Shown: in pieces, positions 26,567 to 38,500 of the stretch
Layout of the letters: each line of letters begins with the position of its first letter
Numbering within the stretch: position 1 is the first letter of the stretch
Assembly: GCF_000218785.1 (NCBI RefSeq)
Contig: NZ_AFPO01000020.1
Location: 62,001-126,000, forward strand
Length of the DNA: 64,000 nucleotides
Direction of reading: 5' to 3'
Origin: Idiomarina sp. A28L
GTDB lineage: Bacteria > Pseudomonadota > Gammaproteobacteria > Enterobacterales > Alteromonadaceae
Translations under genes and position numbers: made by a program
Notes under the pieces: generated by a model
What the model was told of the DNA's origin: nothing
The model's database searches: none
What the model saw: only the letters and a program-made list of their open reading frames with translations

Positions 26567-27986
26567 ATTTACGTTAACGATTGCAGCTGCTCTAATAATG
26601 AGTGGCTGTGCAATGGGGCCTGATTATCAGGCCCAAGAGGTTGATGTGCCCGATGTTTGGAACGAGGGCCATTCCGATATTCTCGCGCTAGCAAACCAAC
26701 AATCGACAGCGAATACTGAGCAGTGGCAGCAATGGTGGACTCAGTATCAAGATCCCGCATTGAACACACTGGTAGAGCGCGCACTGGATGAAAATCTATC
26801 ACTGCAAATTCAATTAAGTAGAATTGAGCAAGCACGTTCACAGCTTGGCTTAAGCCAATCGAATCGATGGCCAATGTTGAGTGCTCAGGCTTCTGCTGCT
26901 CGCGAGCAACAGCCTACTACGATAATGCCAACGGCGTTAGGTGGTGGCGAGCCGCGCAACCAATTTTCAATTGCCGGTGTACTCAGTTATGAAGTTGATC
27001 TTTGGGGGCGAGTATCTAGGCAGCGTGAAGCGGCTACGGCTATGCTCGAGCAATCTATTTTCGGTACCGAAGCAATTCGCTTAAACCTCATTACCGATGT
27101 TGTATCTACCTACTTTTCTTTGCTCACCATTGAGCAACAGTGGCAAGCCGCGTTGGATATGATTGCATCGCAAGAACAGACCCTTGCCATCGAGGAATAT
27201 CGCTATGAGCGCTGCGCTAGTAGCCCGCTGAACGTGCGCCGTGCGCAAGCAAGTTTGGCGAGTGCAAAAGCATCGCTTCCAGATTTAGAAGAAGCAGCAC
27301 AAACCACGCGTTCTGCGCTGGCGATGCTGGTGGGCTATACACCACGAGAAATGTTGGAAGAGTTTAAATTTGCTGAAGGTGAGTTAAATGCCGTAAATCA
27401 GCCCACTGCATTTCCACCGATAGCGCCCTCTGAGTTGCTGCAACGCCGCCCTGATGTGCGTGCGGCCGAAGCGAGCCTGAAAGCTGCATCCGCGGAAGTT
27501 GGCGTTGCTGTTGCTCAACGCTTCCCAAGTTTAAACCTAAATGCCCTACTCGGCACCGCCGCGGTGGATACTAGCGATTTATTCAGCTCTGGTTCAGAAA
27601 CATGGAGCGTGAGTGCTGATCTTGCCGGCCCAATATTCGATTTTGGACGCCGCCGCAGCGCGGTTGAAACCGCTGAAGCCGGTTTAGTAATGGCAGAGCT
27701 TGAATACCAACAAGCAGTAGTTTCTGCGTTGCGAGATACTCGTGATGCACTTGTGCTATTGAAGATTGCCGAGCAACGTTTAACAGCCACCGAATCTGAA
27801 TATAAAGCTATTGCTGATACTTATCGGTTGGCAGAAATGCAGTATGAAGGTGGTGCCATTGGTTTCTTTGAGCTGCTAGAAACTCAGCGTGCGTTGTTAA
27901 ACATTGAAATGGCTCTAAGTACCGCGCGTAGCAAACAACTAACCGCAAGCACTAATCTCTTCAAAGCCCTTGGCGGCGGTTGGTAA
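26559..27986 (+). CDS. Outer-membrane efflux channel lipoprotein (NodT/OprM type)
   Basis: This 475-residue protein has a signal with lipobox IMSGC (Cys at about 17), followed by AMGPDYQAQEVDVPDVW, typical of NodT-family outer-membrane factors. Two repeats of the TolC-like coiled-coil hairpin follow (LSRIEQARSQLGLSQS, then ASLKAASAEVGVAVAQRFPS). It forms the trimeric exit duct of the pump. The start at 26559 overlaps the permease stop by 8 bp and has GAGGA nine bases upstream. The longer in-frame ATG at 26514 lies inside the permease gene. Confidence 0.95.
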   Translation: MHKFTLTIAAALIMSGCAMGPDYQAQEVDVPDVWNEGHSDILALANQQSTANTEQWQQWWTQYQDPALNTLVERALDENLSLQIQLSRIEQARSQLGLSQSNRWPMLSAQASAAREQQPTTIMPTALGGGEPRNQFSIAGVLSYEVDLWGRVSRQREAATAMLEQSIFGTEAIRLNLITDVVSTYFSLLTIEQQWQAALDMIASQEQTLAIEEYRYERCASSPLNVRRAQASLASAKASLPDLEEAAQTTRSALAMLVGYTPREMLEEFKFAEGELNAVNQPTAFPPIAPSELLQRRPDVRAAEASLKAASAEVGVAVAQRFPSLNLNALLGTAAVDTSDLFSSGSETWSVSADLAGPIFDFGRRRSAVETAEAGLVMAELEYQQAVVSALRDTRDALVLLKIAEQRLTATESEYKAIADTYRLAEMQYEGGAIGFFELLETQRALLNIEMALSTARSKQLTASTNLFKALGGGW

Positions 27987-28028
27987 CTTCTAGCATAATT
28001 TTCAACATTAAAATCCAGCACCTAAATT

Positions 28029-28067
28029 CAGCACAGATAAGCGATTTTACCTATCTGTGCTGGTTTT
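28029..28067 (+). terminator. Terminator after the RND operon
   Basis: CAGCACAGATA and TATCTGTGCTG form an 11-bp stem with a 12-base loop, followed by GTTTT. It lies 43 bp after the outer-membrane channel gene and should end the tetR-pump transcript. Confidence 0.75.
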
Positions 28068-28217
28068 GCGCATAGCCTCTCTGCATTGAGTTCCGCGCGT
28101 AAAAGTGGCATACTGTGCCGCGAATTCTGAGGGGTGTGGGTTGTCTTTACCACCCTTTTTCCCAACGCATTATTTTCTGGCGGAATTACCTTCTGGAGCT
28201 TGAATGCGTTGTTTTAA

Positions 28218-30461
<2,244 letters not shown>

Positions 30462-30498
30462 AATAGCGAACTCAATCACTCGCTAGAATATAATGACT

Positions 30499-30525
30499 AG
30501 GCCCCTTGATTAAGGGGCCTTTTTT
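30499..30525 (+). terminator. Terminator after icd
   Basis: The stem AGGCCCCTT / AAGGGGCCT (9 bp) encloses the four-base loop GATT and is followed by a T run. It begins 38 bp after the icd stop. Confidence 0.92.
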
Positions 30526-30671
30526 ATGTGCTTATATCAATTGCGGCCATCGAATTTTCGAACCTTTCATGTTGGGCGGTTTCGGTTAAACTAACGTTCA
30601 TGCAGTGCCGCCCCCTGCAACCGTAAATATTGTGTTTTTTCACCGTAAATAGCAGAAAGGTTAACTACTCA

Positions 30672-31358
30672 ATGTTAGTAAGAGCTGATTTTGAAAAACG
30701 CGAAGTAATTACACCCAAGCAATACAACTATGTGGATTCACCATTACCTGGCGTATCTAGAATGATGCTTGACCGCCAAGGTGGTGAGGTTGCCCGTGCA
30801 ACTAGTGTTGTAAAGTATGCTGCCGGCGCGGGTTACACTGCGCATACCCATGGCGGTGGTGAAGAGATATTTGTGTTAGAGGGTGTTTTTTCTGATGAAC
30901 ATGGTGATTACCCTGCCGGAACCTATATACGGAATCCCCCGGGAAGTTCACACACACCATTTAGTAAACATGGCTGCACAATACTAGTAAAACTCTGGCA
31001 ATTTGCTAGTGGCGATAATCAACAAATGGCTTTAAACACCACTGAAATGGAATGGCGGCCCGGCCTAGTTCCGGGGCTATCGGTTCTGCCATTACATGAA
31101 CACGACGGTATTAGCACAGCCCTTGTGCGCTGGGCTCCGAATACCCAGTTTAATCCACATGTGCACCCCGGCGGAGAAGAAATTTTCGTGCTTGAGGGCT
31201 TATTTCGTGATGAACACGGCGAATACCCAGTGGGTTCCTGGTTACGCAGCCCACGCTGGAGTAAACACACTCCCTTTACCGAATCTGAAGGTGCGCTTAT
31301 CTACGTTAAAGTTGGCCATATAGGCGCAGATTTCATGCAGCTTCCCGCGGCTGATTAG
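30672..31358 (+). CDS. Double-cupin ChrR-like protein
   Basis: This 228-residue protein has two ChrR-type cupin domains. The first carries HTHGGGEEIFVLEGVF and the second HVHPGGEEIFVLEGLF, each followed by DEHG and a later HTPF. The His, His, Glu and His of each cupin probably bind a metal. In ChrR the C-terminal cupin is joined to a zinc-binding anti-sigma domain; that N-terminal domain is absent here and no ECF sigma gene is adjacent. This is therefore probably a stand-alone metal-dependent enzyme or sensor. The start at 30672 is preferred because the domain begins soon after and AAAGG is upstream, although the spacing of about 11 bases is long. Confidence 0.8.
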   Translation: MLVRADFEKREVITPKQYNYVDSPLPGVSRMMLDRQGGEVARATSVVKYAAGAGYTAHTHGGGEEIFVLEGVFSDEHGDYPAGTYIRNPPGSSHTPFSKHGCTILVKLWQFASGDNQQMALNTTEMEWRPGLVPGLSVLPLHEHDGISTALVRWAPNTQFNPHVHPGGEEIFVLEGLFRDEHGEYPVGSWLRSPRWSKHTPFTESEGALIYVKVGHIGADFMQLPAAD

Positions 31359-31433
31359 TGCTCGAGTAAATAATCCTCGAGCATTAACCTAAAGTCGAAT
31401 TCCATTTTTCTGCGTTCCGAGTAGATTAAGTTG

Positions 31434-31455
31434 CATTGAAAATTAATTTTCAGTG
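31434..31455. promoter_or_regulatory. Palindromic candidate operator upstream of prpE
   Basis: A perfect 16-bp palindrome, TGAAAATTAATTTTCA (31437-31452), extends to 22 bp with one mismatched pair. It lies 80 bp before the chosen prpE start, in a 174-bp gap, and could be a regulator site. The regulator is unknown and no promoter was assigned with confidence. Confidence 0.35.
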
Positions 31456-31532
31456 TGAAACTTTTGGTGTGTTCACTAAACCCATCAATCCTTACGGAAA
31501 AAACAGCTCACCCGCAACTGGAGCGCAGAACC

Positions 31533-33440
31533 ATGAATTATCAGCAAACACATCAGCATTCTATCAATGATCCAGAGCAATTTTGGCGCGAGCAAGCGTT
31601 GAAATTAGCATGGTTCCAGCAACCTGAAACGATTCTAAGAAATAATCCTGAACAGCCCAGCGGTTACGAATGGTTTGCTGGCGGTAAGCTGAATATCTGC
31701 TACCTCGCCCTTGATTATCATGTGGAACAAGGCCGTGGTGAACAAGTGGCGCTCTATTACGATTCACCAATCACTGGAAATAAATACTGCTATACCTATT
31801 CAGAGCTACTTGGAGAAGTTGCTAAATTTGCGGGTGTTCTCCAGCAGCAAGGCGTAGGTAAAGGTGACCGTGTTGTTATTTACATGCCTATGATCCCCCA
31901 AGCCGCTATTGCAATGCTTGCCGTAGCTCGCTTAGGCGCTATTCATTCGGTTGTATTTGGGGGGTTCGCTGCTCATGAATTAGCCGTGCGCATTGATGAT
32001 GCCCAGCCTAAATTGGTTATTTCCGCATCTCACGGCATTGAACCGCATCGCGTTATTCCTTATAAACCGTTATTAGATTTGGCCATTACTAAAGCTAAGC
32101 ACAAACCGCTAGGCACTATAGTTTATCAGCGGAACAACGTACCAGAAGCGAAAAAAGTAGCGTGCAGCATGCGCGAGGGCTTTGATATTGATTGGCAAAG
32201 CGCCATGGAATCTGCAACGCCGGCTAATCCTATTGCTGTCGCTAGCAATGATCCGCTTTATATTCTCTATACTTCGGGTACTACCGGCAAGCCGAAAGGT
32301 GTGGTGCGCGATACTGGAGGTTATGCCACCGCCCTGCATTACAGTATGAAGGCGATTTATAACCTTGAACCCGGCGATGTCATGTTTTCTGCCTCTGATG
32401 TTGGTTGGGTGGTAGGCCACTCCTATATCGTTTATGGGCCCCTTCTTGCCGGTTGCAGCACCGTTCTTTACGAAGGAAAACCCGTATTTACTCCTGATGC
32501 CGGGGCTTTCTGGCGAATATGTGAAGAATATAAAGTGAACGCTATCTTTGCCGCACCAACAGCTTTTCGAGCGATTCGTAAAGAAGACCCTGAAGCCGAA
32601 TTCCTGCAGAAATACGATATAAGTAGTGTGAAAAATATTTTTATGGCGGGAGAACGATTAGATCCAGCTACTTTTGATTGGGCCTGTGAAAAAACTGGGA
32701 AACCAGTTATTGATCATTGGTGGCAAACTGAATCTGGCTGGCCAATTTGCGCAAGCCCTGCGGGTATTGAAAGGCTTAGCGTAAAAGCAGGTTCTTCTTC
32801 ATTACCCGTACCTGGCTATAATGTTATGGTACTTGATGATTCGGGTGATCCCATTGCAGCGAATGAACAAGGAAATATAGCCATTCAACTTCCCCTTCCA
32901 CCGGGCTGCTTAACCACAATTTGGGACGATTCCGAACGCTTTCAAACGAGTTATCTGCAACAATTCCCCGGCTACTATGCAAGCGGTGATGGTGGCTACA
33001 TTGATAGCGATGGCTATGTATTTATCATGGGGAGAACGGATGATGTAATCAACGTTGCTGGCCATCGATTATCTACGGGTGAAATGGAAGAGGTAGTTGC
33101 CAGCCATCCTGCAGTTGCCGAATGTTGTGTGGTAGGTGCAAGCGATAGCTTAAAAGGACAGCAACCTATTGGGTTGATTATCATGAAAAATGGTCTGGAT
33201 ATTACACCAGAACAATTAGAGAAAGAGTTAATAGCGCTGGTTCGGGAAGAAATCGGTGCCCTGGCGTGTTTTAAGAAAGCGGTTACCGTAAAGCAATTAC
33301 CAAAAACGCGGTCGGGTAAAATTCTTCGTAACTTAGTGAGAAAGATTGCCGATGGACACGATTATGTTGTTCCATCCACGATAGACAATCCTGAAAGTAT
33401 TAACGAAATAAAACAGGCTTTGAAGAGTTCACACCTATAA
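31533..33440 (+). CDS. prpE: Propionyl-CoA synthetase
   Basis: This is an AMP-forming acyl-CoA synthetase of 635 residues. The ATP-binding loop is YTSGTTGKPKG, and SASHGIEPHRVIPYKPLLD is the segment that separates PrpE from acetyl-CoA synthetase. DHWWQTESGWP and SGDGGYIDSDGYVFIMGRTDDVINVAGHR form the adenylation core. KTRSGKILR near the C-terminus holds the lysine that acetylation controls in this family. It makes propionyl-CoA from propionate, ATP and CoA. The start at 31533 has GGAG nine bases upstream and fits family length; an in-frame ATG at 31455 adds 26 unlike residues. No prpBCD genes are nearby. Confidence 0.9.
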   Translation: MNYQQTHQHSINDPEQFWREQALKLAWFQQPETILRNNPEQPSGYEWFAGGKLNICYLALDYHVEQGRGEQVALYYDSPITGNKYCYTYSELLGEVAKFAGVLQQQGVGKGDRVVIYMPMIPQAAIAMLAVARLGAIHSVVFGGFAAHELAVRIDDAQPKLVISASHGIEPHRVIPYKPLLDLAITKAKHKPLGTIVYQRNNVPEAKKVACSMREGFDIDWQSAMESATPANPIAVASNDPLYILYTSGTTGKPKGVVRDTGGYATALHYSMKAIYNLEPGDVMFSASDVGWVVGHSYIVYGPLLAGCSTVLYEGKPVFTPDAGAFWRICEEYKVNAIFAAPTAFRAIRKEDPEAEFLQKYDISSVKNIFMAGERLDPATFDWACEKTGKPVIDHWWQTESGWPICASPAGIERLSVKAGSSSLPVPGYNVMVLDDSGDPIAANEQGNIAIQLPLPPGCLTTIWDDSERFQTSYLQQFPGYYASGDGGYIDSDGYVFIMGRTDDVINVAGHRLSTGEMEEVVASHPAVAECCVVGASDSLKGQQPIGLIIMKNGLDITPEQLEKELIALVREEIGALACFKKAVTVKQLPKTRSGKILRNLVRKIADGHDYVVPSTIDNPESINEIKQALKSSHL

Positions 33441-33446
33441 TCGAGT

Positions 33447-33472
33447 AGAAGGAGGCCTCACGGCCTCCTTCT
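33447..33472 (+). terminator. Terminator after prpE
   Basis: AGAAGGAGGCC and GGCCTCCTTCT form an 11-bp stem around TCAC, starting six bases after the prpE stop. The T tract is poor, but the stem is strong. Confidence 0.75.
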
Positions 33473-33493
33473 ATGCGCCGTGCCCGGCACACA

Positions 33494-33525
33494 ACTAAAA
33501 AGGGTAGCCACAACGGCTACCCTTT
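33494..33525 (-). terminator. Terminator of the cold-shock gene
   Basis: On the minus strand an AAAGGGTAGCC / GGCTACCCTTT stem with a five-base loop ends in TTTTTAG. It lies 57 bp past the csp stop and also backs up the prpE terminator from the other side. Confidence 0.85.
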
Positions 33526-33581
33526 ATTATTTATTTCACGTCCGTTTAACCGAAGTTAAACTAGGCAGAAATCATGGCAAA

Positions 33582-33791
33582 TTAAATTGCTACGATGTTC
33601 TCAGCCTGAGGACCTTTCTGGCCTTGAGTAACGGTGAAAGAAACTTTTTGGCCTTCAGCCAAAGTTTTGAAACCGTTGCCAGAGATCGCGCTGAAATGAG
33701 CGAATACATCTGGACCGCCTTCGCGCTCGATGAAACCAAAACCTTTAGTTTCGTTAAACCACTTTACGGTACCAGTAACTGTATTAGACAT
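33582..33791 (-). CDS. Cold-shock domain protein (CspA family)
   Basis: The 69-residue protein is a single cold-shock domain: [17 protein letters not shown] contains RNP1 (KGFGFI) and [10 protein letters not shown] contains RNP2 (VFAHF, with Ala where VFVHF is usual). It binds single-stranded RNA and DNA and acts as an RNA chaperone. The mRNA has a long leader with a possible hairpin. Which CspA-E paralogue it is cannot be decided from sequence alone. Confidence 0.95.
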   Translation of the reverse strand: MSNTVTGTVKWFNETKGFGFIEREGGPDVFAHFSAISGNGFKTLAEGQKVSFTVTQGQKGPQAENIVAI

Positions 33792-33823
33792 AATATTATC
33801 CTGAAATTTTAAATGTTAAATGT

Positions 33824-33854
33824 GCACTCCAGCTGGTATCAGCTCGGATAGTGC
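33824..33854 (-). promoter_or_regulatory. Hairpin in the csp 5' leader
   Basis: GCACT...AGTGC encloses AGCTG-GTAT-CAGCT, giving a two-part stem about 33 bases before the csp start codon. Leaders of cspA-type genes refold with temperature. Whether this one does is inference. Confidence 0.35.
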
Positions 33855-34052
33855 GGTCATGCGGGAAAAATAAACTGAAACTTAAGAACTACAGGACGAA
33901 GATTATGGTAATACGACGAATTGGAGTGTTAAATTGTATCTTTCTTGCATTGAAATGAAGTATACAGCATCCGTAACGAAAAGATAGCTATACTTTAAAA
34001 AACAAGATAAAAACCAGCTATTAAGTTGTAAAACTTATAAAAAAGGACCGTT

Positions 34053-34994
34053 ATGTACGCCCCTATTATTACATTTACTATGAATCCGGCTGTTGATACG
34101 TTCGGTGAAACTGAACGTATTTTTGAAGATAGCAAAACTCGCTGTCAACAAACACGCCAAGAGCCAGGCGGTGGAGGTATTAACGTAGCTCGCAATATAA
34201 TCCGTATGGGCACTCCTGCCCTTGCGATTTTTCCTGCTGGCGGGCTAAATGGCGAATTGCTAAAGCAGCTTCTAGCACGTGATAATACCCCATATCAATC
34301 AATATCAATAGCCAGTGATACTCGGCAAAATTTAGCTATCACAGAGCGCTACTGTGGAAAAATGTATCATTTTGTCTTTCCGGGTCCAGAGCTCACTAAA
34401 GCCGAGCAAGATGCCTGCCGAAACGCCTTACTAGAGCACCAACAGTTACCTGAGTTTCTTGTATTGAGCGGTAGTATTGCGGATTGCGTTCCTGCAAGTT
34501 TCTATGGTGAGATTACCAAAAAGGCAAGCGCGTTGGGGATTAAGGTTGTGCTCGATACCTCGGGCGCTGCCTTACAAGGAGCTCTTTATAACGGGGCTTA
34601 TGTTGCCAAATTAAATCGCAAAGAGTTCTCTTCACTCGGCTATTCTGAGCTCGATGATATAGCTACCCTGCGCGCGCAAATGCGCGAAATCATGGCAAAA
34701 GGGGCGGTTAGCAACCTAATCGTTACTTTAGCCCAAGGCGGTGCTCTGCTGATTACCGAAAGTGGCGAAGAGCTTGCCTATATGCCACCGAAAGTTGAAA
34801 TAATAAGCCATGTGGGTGCGGGCGATAGCTTTGTATCTGCGCTAACGCATCAGTTGTACCAAGGCAAATCTTTAGATGTTGCTTTTCGTTACGGTGTTGC
34901 TGCTGCAAGCGTTACCGTGCAAACCAAGGGTAACCAGTTATACGATTTAGATTTATTAGAAGTCACCTATAAAAAAACGCAGCCACTTGCTTGA
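34053..34994 (+). CDS. PfkB-family hexose-phosphate kinase (1-phosphofructokinase-like)
   Basis: This is a 313-residue ribokinase-fold sugar kinase of the FruK/LacC/PfkB group. FTMNPAVDTFGE opens it, PGGGGINVARNI binds the sugar phosphate, and HVGAGDSFVSAL carries the catalytic Asp and anion hole. It most resembles 6-phosphofructokinase II, which makes fructose 1,6-bisphosphate, but 1-phosphofructokinase or tagatose-6-phosphate kinase cannot be excluded. No phosphotransferase genes lie nearby, which favours the glycolytic role. AAGGA precedes the ATG. Confidence 0.83.
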   Translation: MYAPIITFTMNPAVDTFGETERIFEDSKTRCQQTRQEPGGGGINVARNIIRMGTPALAIFPAGGLNGELLKQLLARDNTPYQSISIASDTRQNLAITERYCGKMYHFVFPGPELTKAEQDACRNALLEHQQLPEFLVLSGSIADCVPASFYGEITKKASALGIKVVLDTSGAALQGALYNGAYVAKLNRKEFSSLGYSELDDIATLRAQMREIMAKGAVSNLIVTLAQGGALLITESGEELAYMPPKVEIISHVGAGDSFVSALTHQLYQGKSLDVAFRYGVAAASVTVQTKGNQLYDLDLLEVTYKKTQPLA

Positions 34995-35015
34995 ACACGA
35001 GTAGGCTGCGTTTTT
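34973..35015. terminator. Bidirectional terminator between pfkB-like gene and DUF3010 gene
   Basis: ACGCAGCC and GGCTGCGT form a stem with a long loop. It is flanked by A7 on the left and T5 on the right, so it can end both convergent genes. The left arm lies in the last codons of the kinase. Confidence 0.7.
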
Positions 35016-35028
35016 AGTTCGCAATAAA

Positions 35029-35466
35029 TTACAAGTTGTATTCTTTCGACATCAAATAGGCATAAGCTACTGTAAATGCCGTTTCTTGAAATATTTTTAA
35101 TCCTGTATCTGCGTAATCAACAGGAATCGGGTTACGTTTAATGATCTCTTTTTGAATTGAACCCGATAATAAATGTGTTTCTACATTATCAATTAGCTGT
35201 AATGCAGCTTCGATTTTGAAACCCACCGCCGAACCCGAAAATTTGCCCTTTTGCATCCGCTCTTTAATGATTAAGCGTTCTACTTTGTAATCTTCAATTA
35301 ACTTGCGAAAAGTGAATTGAAAACGGCGCACTTGCTCTGCATCGTTATCTTTCAATAACTGGAAACGTACTTGCCGACAATCTGGGATTTGCAACAACCC
35401 ATCTTTCATTTCCATCAAGCAAATAATCGCTTCATTACTTTTTATTTCGATGCCGCAAACGCGCAT
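35029..35466 (-). CDS. DUF3010-family protein
   Basis: This 145-residue cytoplasmic protein starts MRVCGIEIKSNEAIICL, a strand pattern like an RNase H or actin-type fold, and continues with ERLIIKERMQKGKFSGSAVGFKIEAALQL, typical of DUF3010. The family is restricted largely to gammaproteobacteria and has no assigned function. GGAG lies eight bases before the ATG. It is a single gene. Confidence 0.8.
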   Translation of the reverse strand: MRVCGIEIKSNEAIICLMEMKDGLLQIPDCRQVRFQLLKDNDAEQVRRFQFTFRKLIEDYKVERLIIKERMQKGKFSGSAVGFKIEAALQLIDNVETHLLSGSIQKEIIKRNPIPVDYADTGLKIFQETAFTVAYAYLMSKEYNL

Positions 35467-35560
35467 GGTGCTTTCTCCGATTCAACTAATACATACCCTT
35501 CTGCGCGCATTGTACAGTAAGCAATGGTTACAGCAAGTTTACATGTTTGGTTTAGCCGAG

Positions 35561-38500
35561 TTAATTATCCGTTATTGCTGCGAGTTCTTTTTCTAGACGA
35601 TTACTTTCATCAGCACGCGGTTTAACTAATCGCGCTAACGCTAAATACAGTACTGGCGTAAGATATAACGTAAACAATACTGATATACCTAATCCACCAA
35701 ATACCACCCAACCGATGGCATTGCGAGCCTCAGCGCCAGCTCCTGAGGAAAGAATCAACGGCAACGCGCCAAGCAAGGTTGATAACAGTGTCATTGTGAT
35801 CGGGCGTAACCGAATGCTCGCAGCTTCTTCAACCGCTTCACGCACCGAACGGCCACCATCACGCATTTGATCAGCAAATTCAACCAACAAAATTGCATTT
35901 TTGGCAAGTAAGCCGATTAGCATTACCAAGCCAATTTGCGAGTAAATGTTAATTGAGTTACCGGTTAACAGAAGTGCAAAAAGAGCCGCCGCAATACCAA
36001 ATGGAACCGTTGCCATTACCACCACAGCGCTATTAACACTTTCAAACTGCGCTGCAAGCACCAAAAATACAATTAGTAACGCGAACACAAAAGTAAGCGT
36101 TACATCTCGGGTCGTTTCTTCAAATGCTAGCGCTTCGCCAAGAAATACTAAACCAATATCGGATGGTAACTCGGTTTGCGCTAATTCTCGCAGCCTAGAT
36201 ACCGCCTCATTTATGGTAATGCTATCCGGTAATTCCATATCCATGTTAATAGCTCGACGCTGTGCCTGACGCTCAAGCTCCGCAGCTACGCCCTCTTCGC
36301 TAATGCTCGCTAAACTCGATAATGGCACTAAGCCACCATCGCGAGAGCCCACATACAAATTAGTTAAGTCAGAAGGGTTCTCAACCAAGTTCCGAGATGC
36401 CTGCAAAATAATAGGTATTGATTGATCACCTACATTCAAATCAGCTAGATCATCACCATTGATAGCTACCCGCAAAGTAGTTGCTATATCCGCTAGCGGC
36501 ACGTTAAGTTCTTCGGCACGTAACCGATCGATGTTCACACGTAATTGAGGCTGCGTGGGTTGATAGCCAATGTTTGGTACCCCAAGTTCTGGAATTCGAT
36601 CTTGAATTAATCCCGAAAACTTAAGGGCTGCCGCATAGATTTCTTCATAATCTTGGCCTGTAAGGGCTAAATCTAAACCACCGCCTGTGCCACGAAGGTT
36701 TAGGCTATTAGCTCCAGCCGCCCGTGCTGGTGCTCCGGGAATTTCAGAGAGCGGCCCGCGAATTTCATTAATAATTTCTTGCTGGCTACGAGTACGTTCT
36801 TCCCATGGTTTTAACGGCACAACCACAAACACGCGATTCGGATCCCACTGCCCTACAACCGTTACAATATTTTCAATCTCACCAGCTTCAACATAAGGTA
36901 ACAATACCGCTTCAATTCGATCCGCCTGGCGGTCCATGAAATTCAAACCAACGCCATCTGGGCCTGTTGCAAAAATCGCGATTCGGCCACGGTCTTCTGG
37001 AGGTAACAGTTCATTATCTAATGTTTGATAAGCCCAAACCGATGAAATAGCCGCCAATGTACAAATTACAAATACTATCCACGCGTGATTTAATGCCCAA
37101 TGCAAGCTAGTACTATAACCATCTCGTAGTTTATTTCCGAATCGAGCTAAAGCACTATTACTTGGTTTGGCTAAAGGCAATCGAGCGGTGAGCGCTGGCA
37201 CCATAGATAACGCCACAAACGAGGATATAATTACTGCAGCGGCAAGCACACCACCAAATTCGCGGAATAGGCGCCCCGCAGTGGAAGGAAGAAATGCGAT
37301 CGGCACAAACACTGCTACTAACACTGCCGTGGTAGCCACCACCGCGAAAAAAACTTCTCGCGTGCCGATAACTGCAGCCGCTCGAGCTCCAAGCCCCATC
37401 GCTCGGCGGCGCTGAATATTTTCTGTAACCACAATAGCATCATCAACAATCAGCCCCGTAGCTAACACGAGAGCAAGCAGCGTTAAAATGTTGATAGAAA
37501 AGCCAAGAACCCATAGAGCGGCTAATGAGCCGATTAAAGAAACCGGTATCGCTAACGCAGGGATAATCGTAGATCGAAAATTACCAATAAATAGCCAAAG
37601 AGTAAGAACTACCAAAAGCACCGTTAAAACAAGCGATGTCAGCACTTCTCGCACCGAGCCGCGAATAAACTCTGCATCATCAGAGGTAATCTGCACTTTC
37701 AAATCAGGGAAACGCTCTGCAATTCCCACCATCTGGGCTTGAATTTCATTCGATATTTCAATCGTATTGGAGCTTGCTTGGCGAATAATAGAAAGCCCAA
37801 TAACAGGGCGGCCATTCAAGCGCACAAAGTTGCGAGCATCAGCAGGGCCAAAATATACATCGGCTACATCGCCCACCCGAGTATCACCGCGAATAACAAT
37901 ATCCGCTACCTGCTCGGCAGTCACTGAAGTAGCATCTGCCCGCACTATTAATTGTTGGTCGGTTGAACGAATACTCCCAGCAGGAACATCAAATGGCGCT
38001 TGCCGCAACGCATTAGCGATATCAGTTACCGCTAAATCAAAGCTGGTTAGCCTGAGCGGGTCAATCATTACTCGTAAAACTCGTTCACGATCACCATTCA
38101 AAGCAATATCTGCAACGCCGGGAATATTTAAGAGTAAGGGAATTAAATCGGTTTCTACTCTATCGGTCATCGTTTCGAAATCAAGCGTTTCACTCGTAAC
38201 GGCTACGCGCACTACCGGATCGGCATTGTTGTCCGCCTTAATAATCGCTAAACGTTCCACTCCGGGTGGTAGTTCACGCTCAACCCGAGCCACCGATTCG
38301 CGTAAATCATTCGCCGCGTTATCTAAATCGATGCCAGGCCGGAATTCAACAACAATACGCGTGCTATCTTCTTCACTTGAACTACTAATTGATTTAACGC
38401 CGTTTACACGTGCTACAGCACCTTCTAATAAACGCGTTACCTCAGTATCCACAGTTTCCGGTGCAGCTCCGGGGAATGCCGCGGTAACAGTAACCACAGG

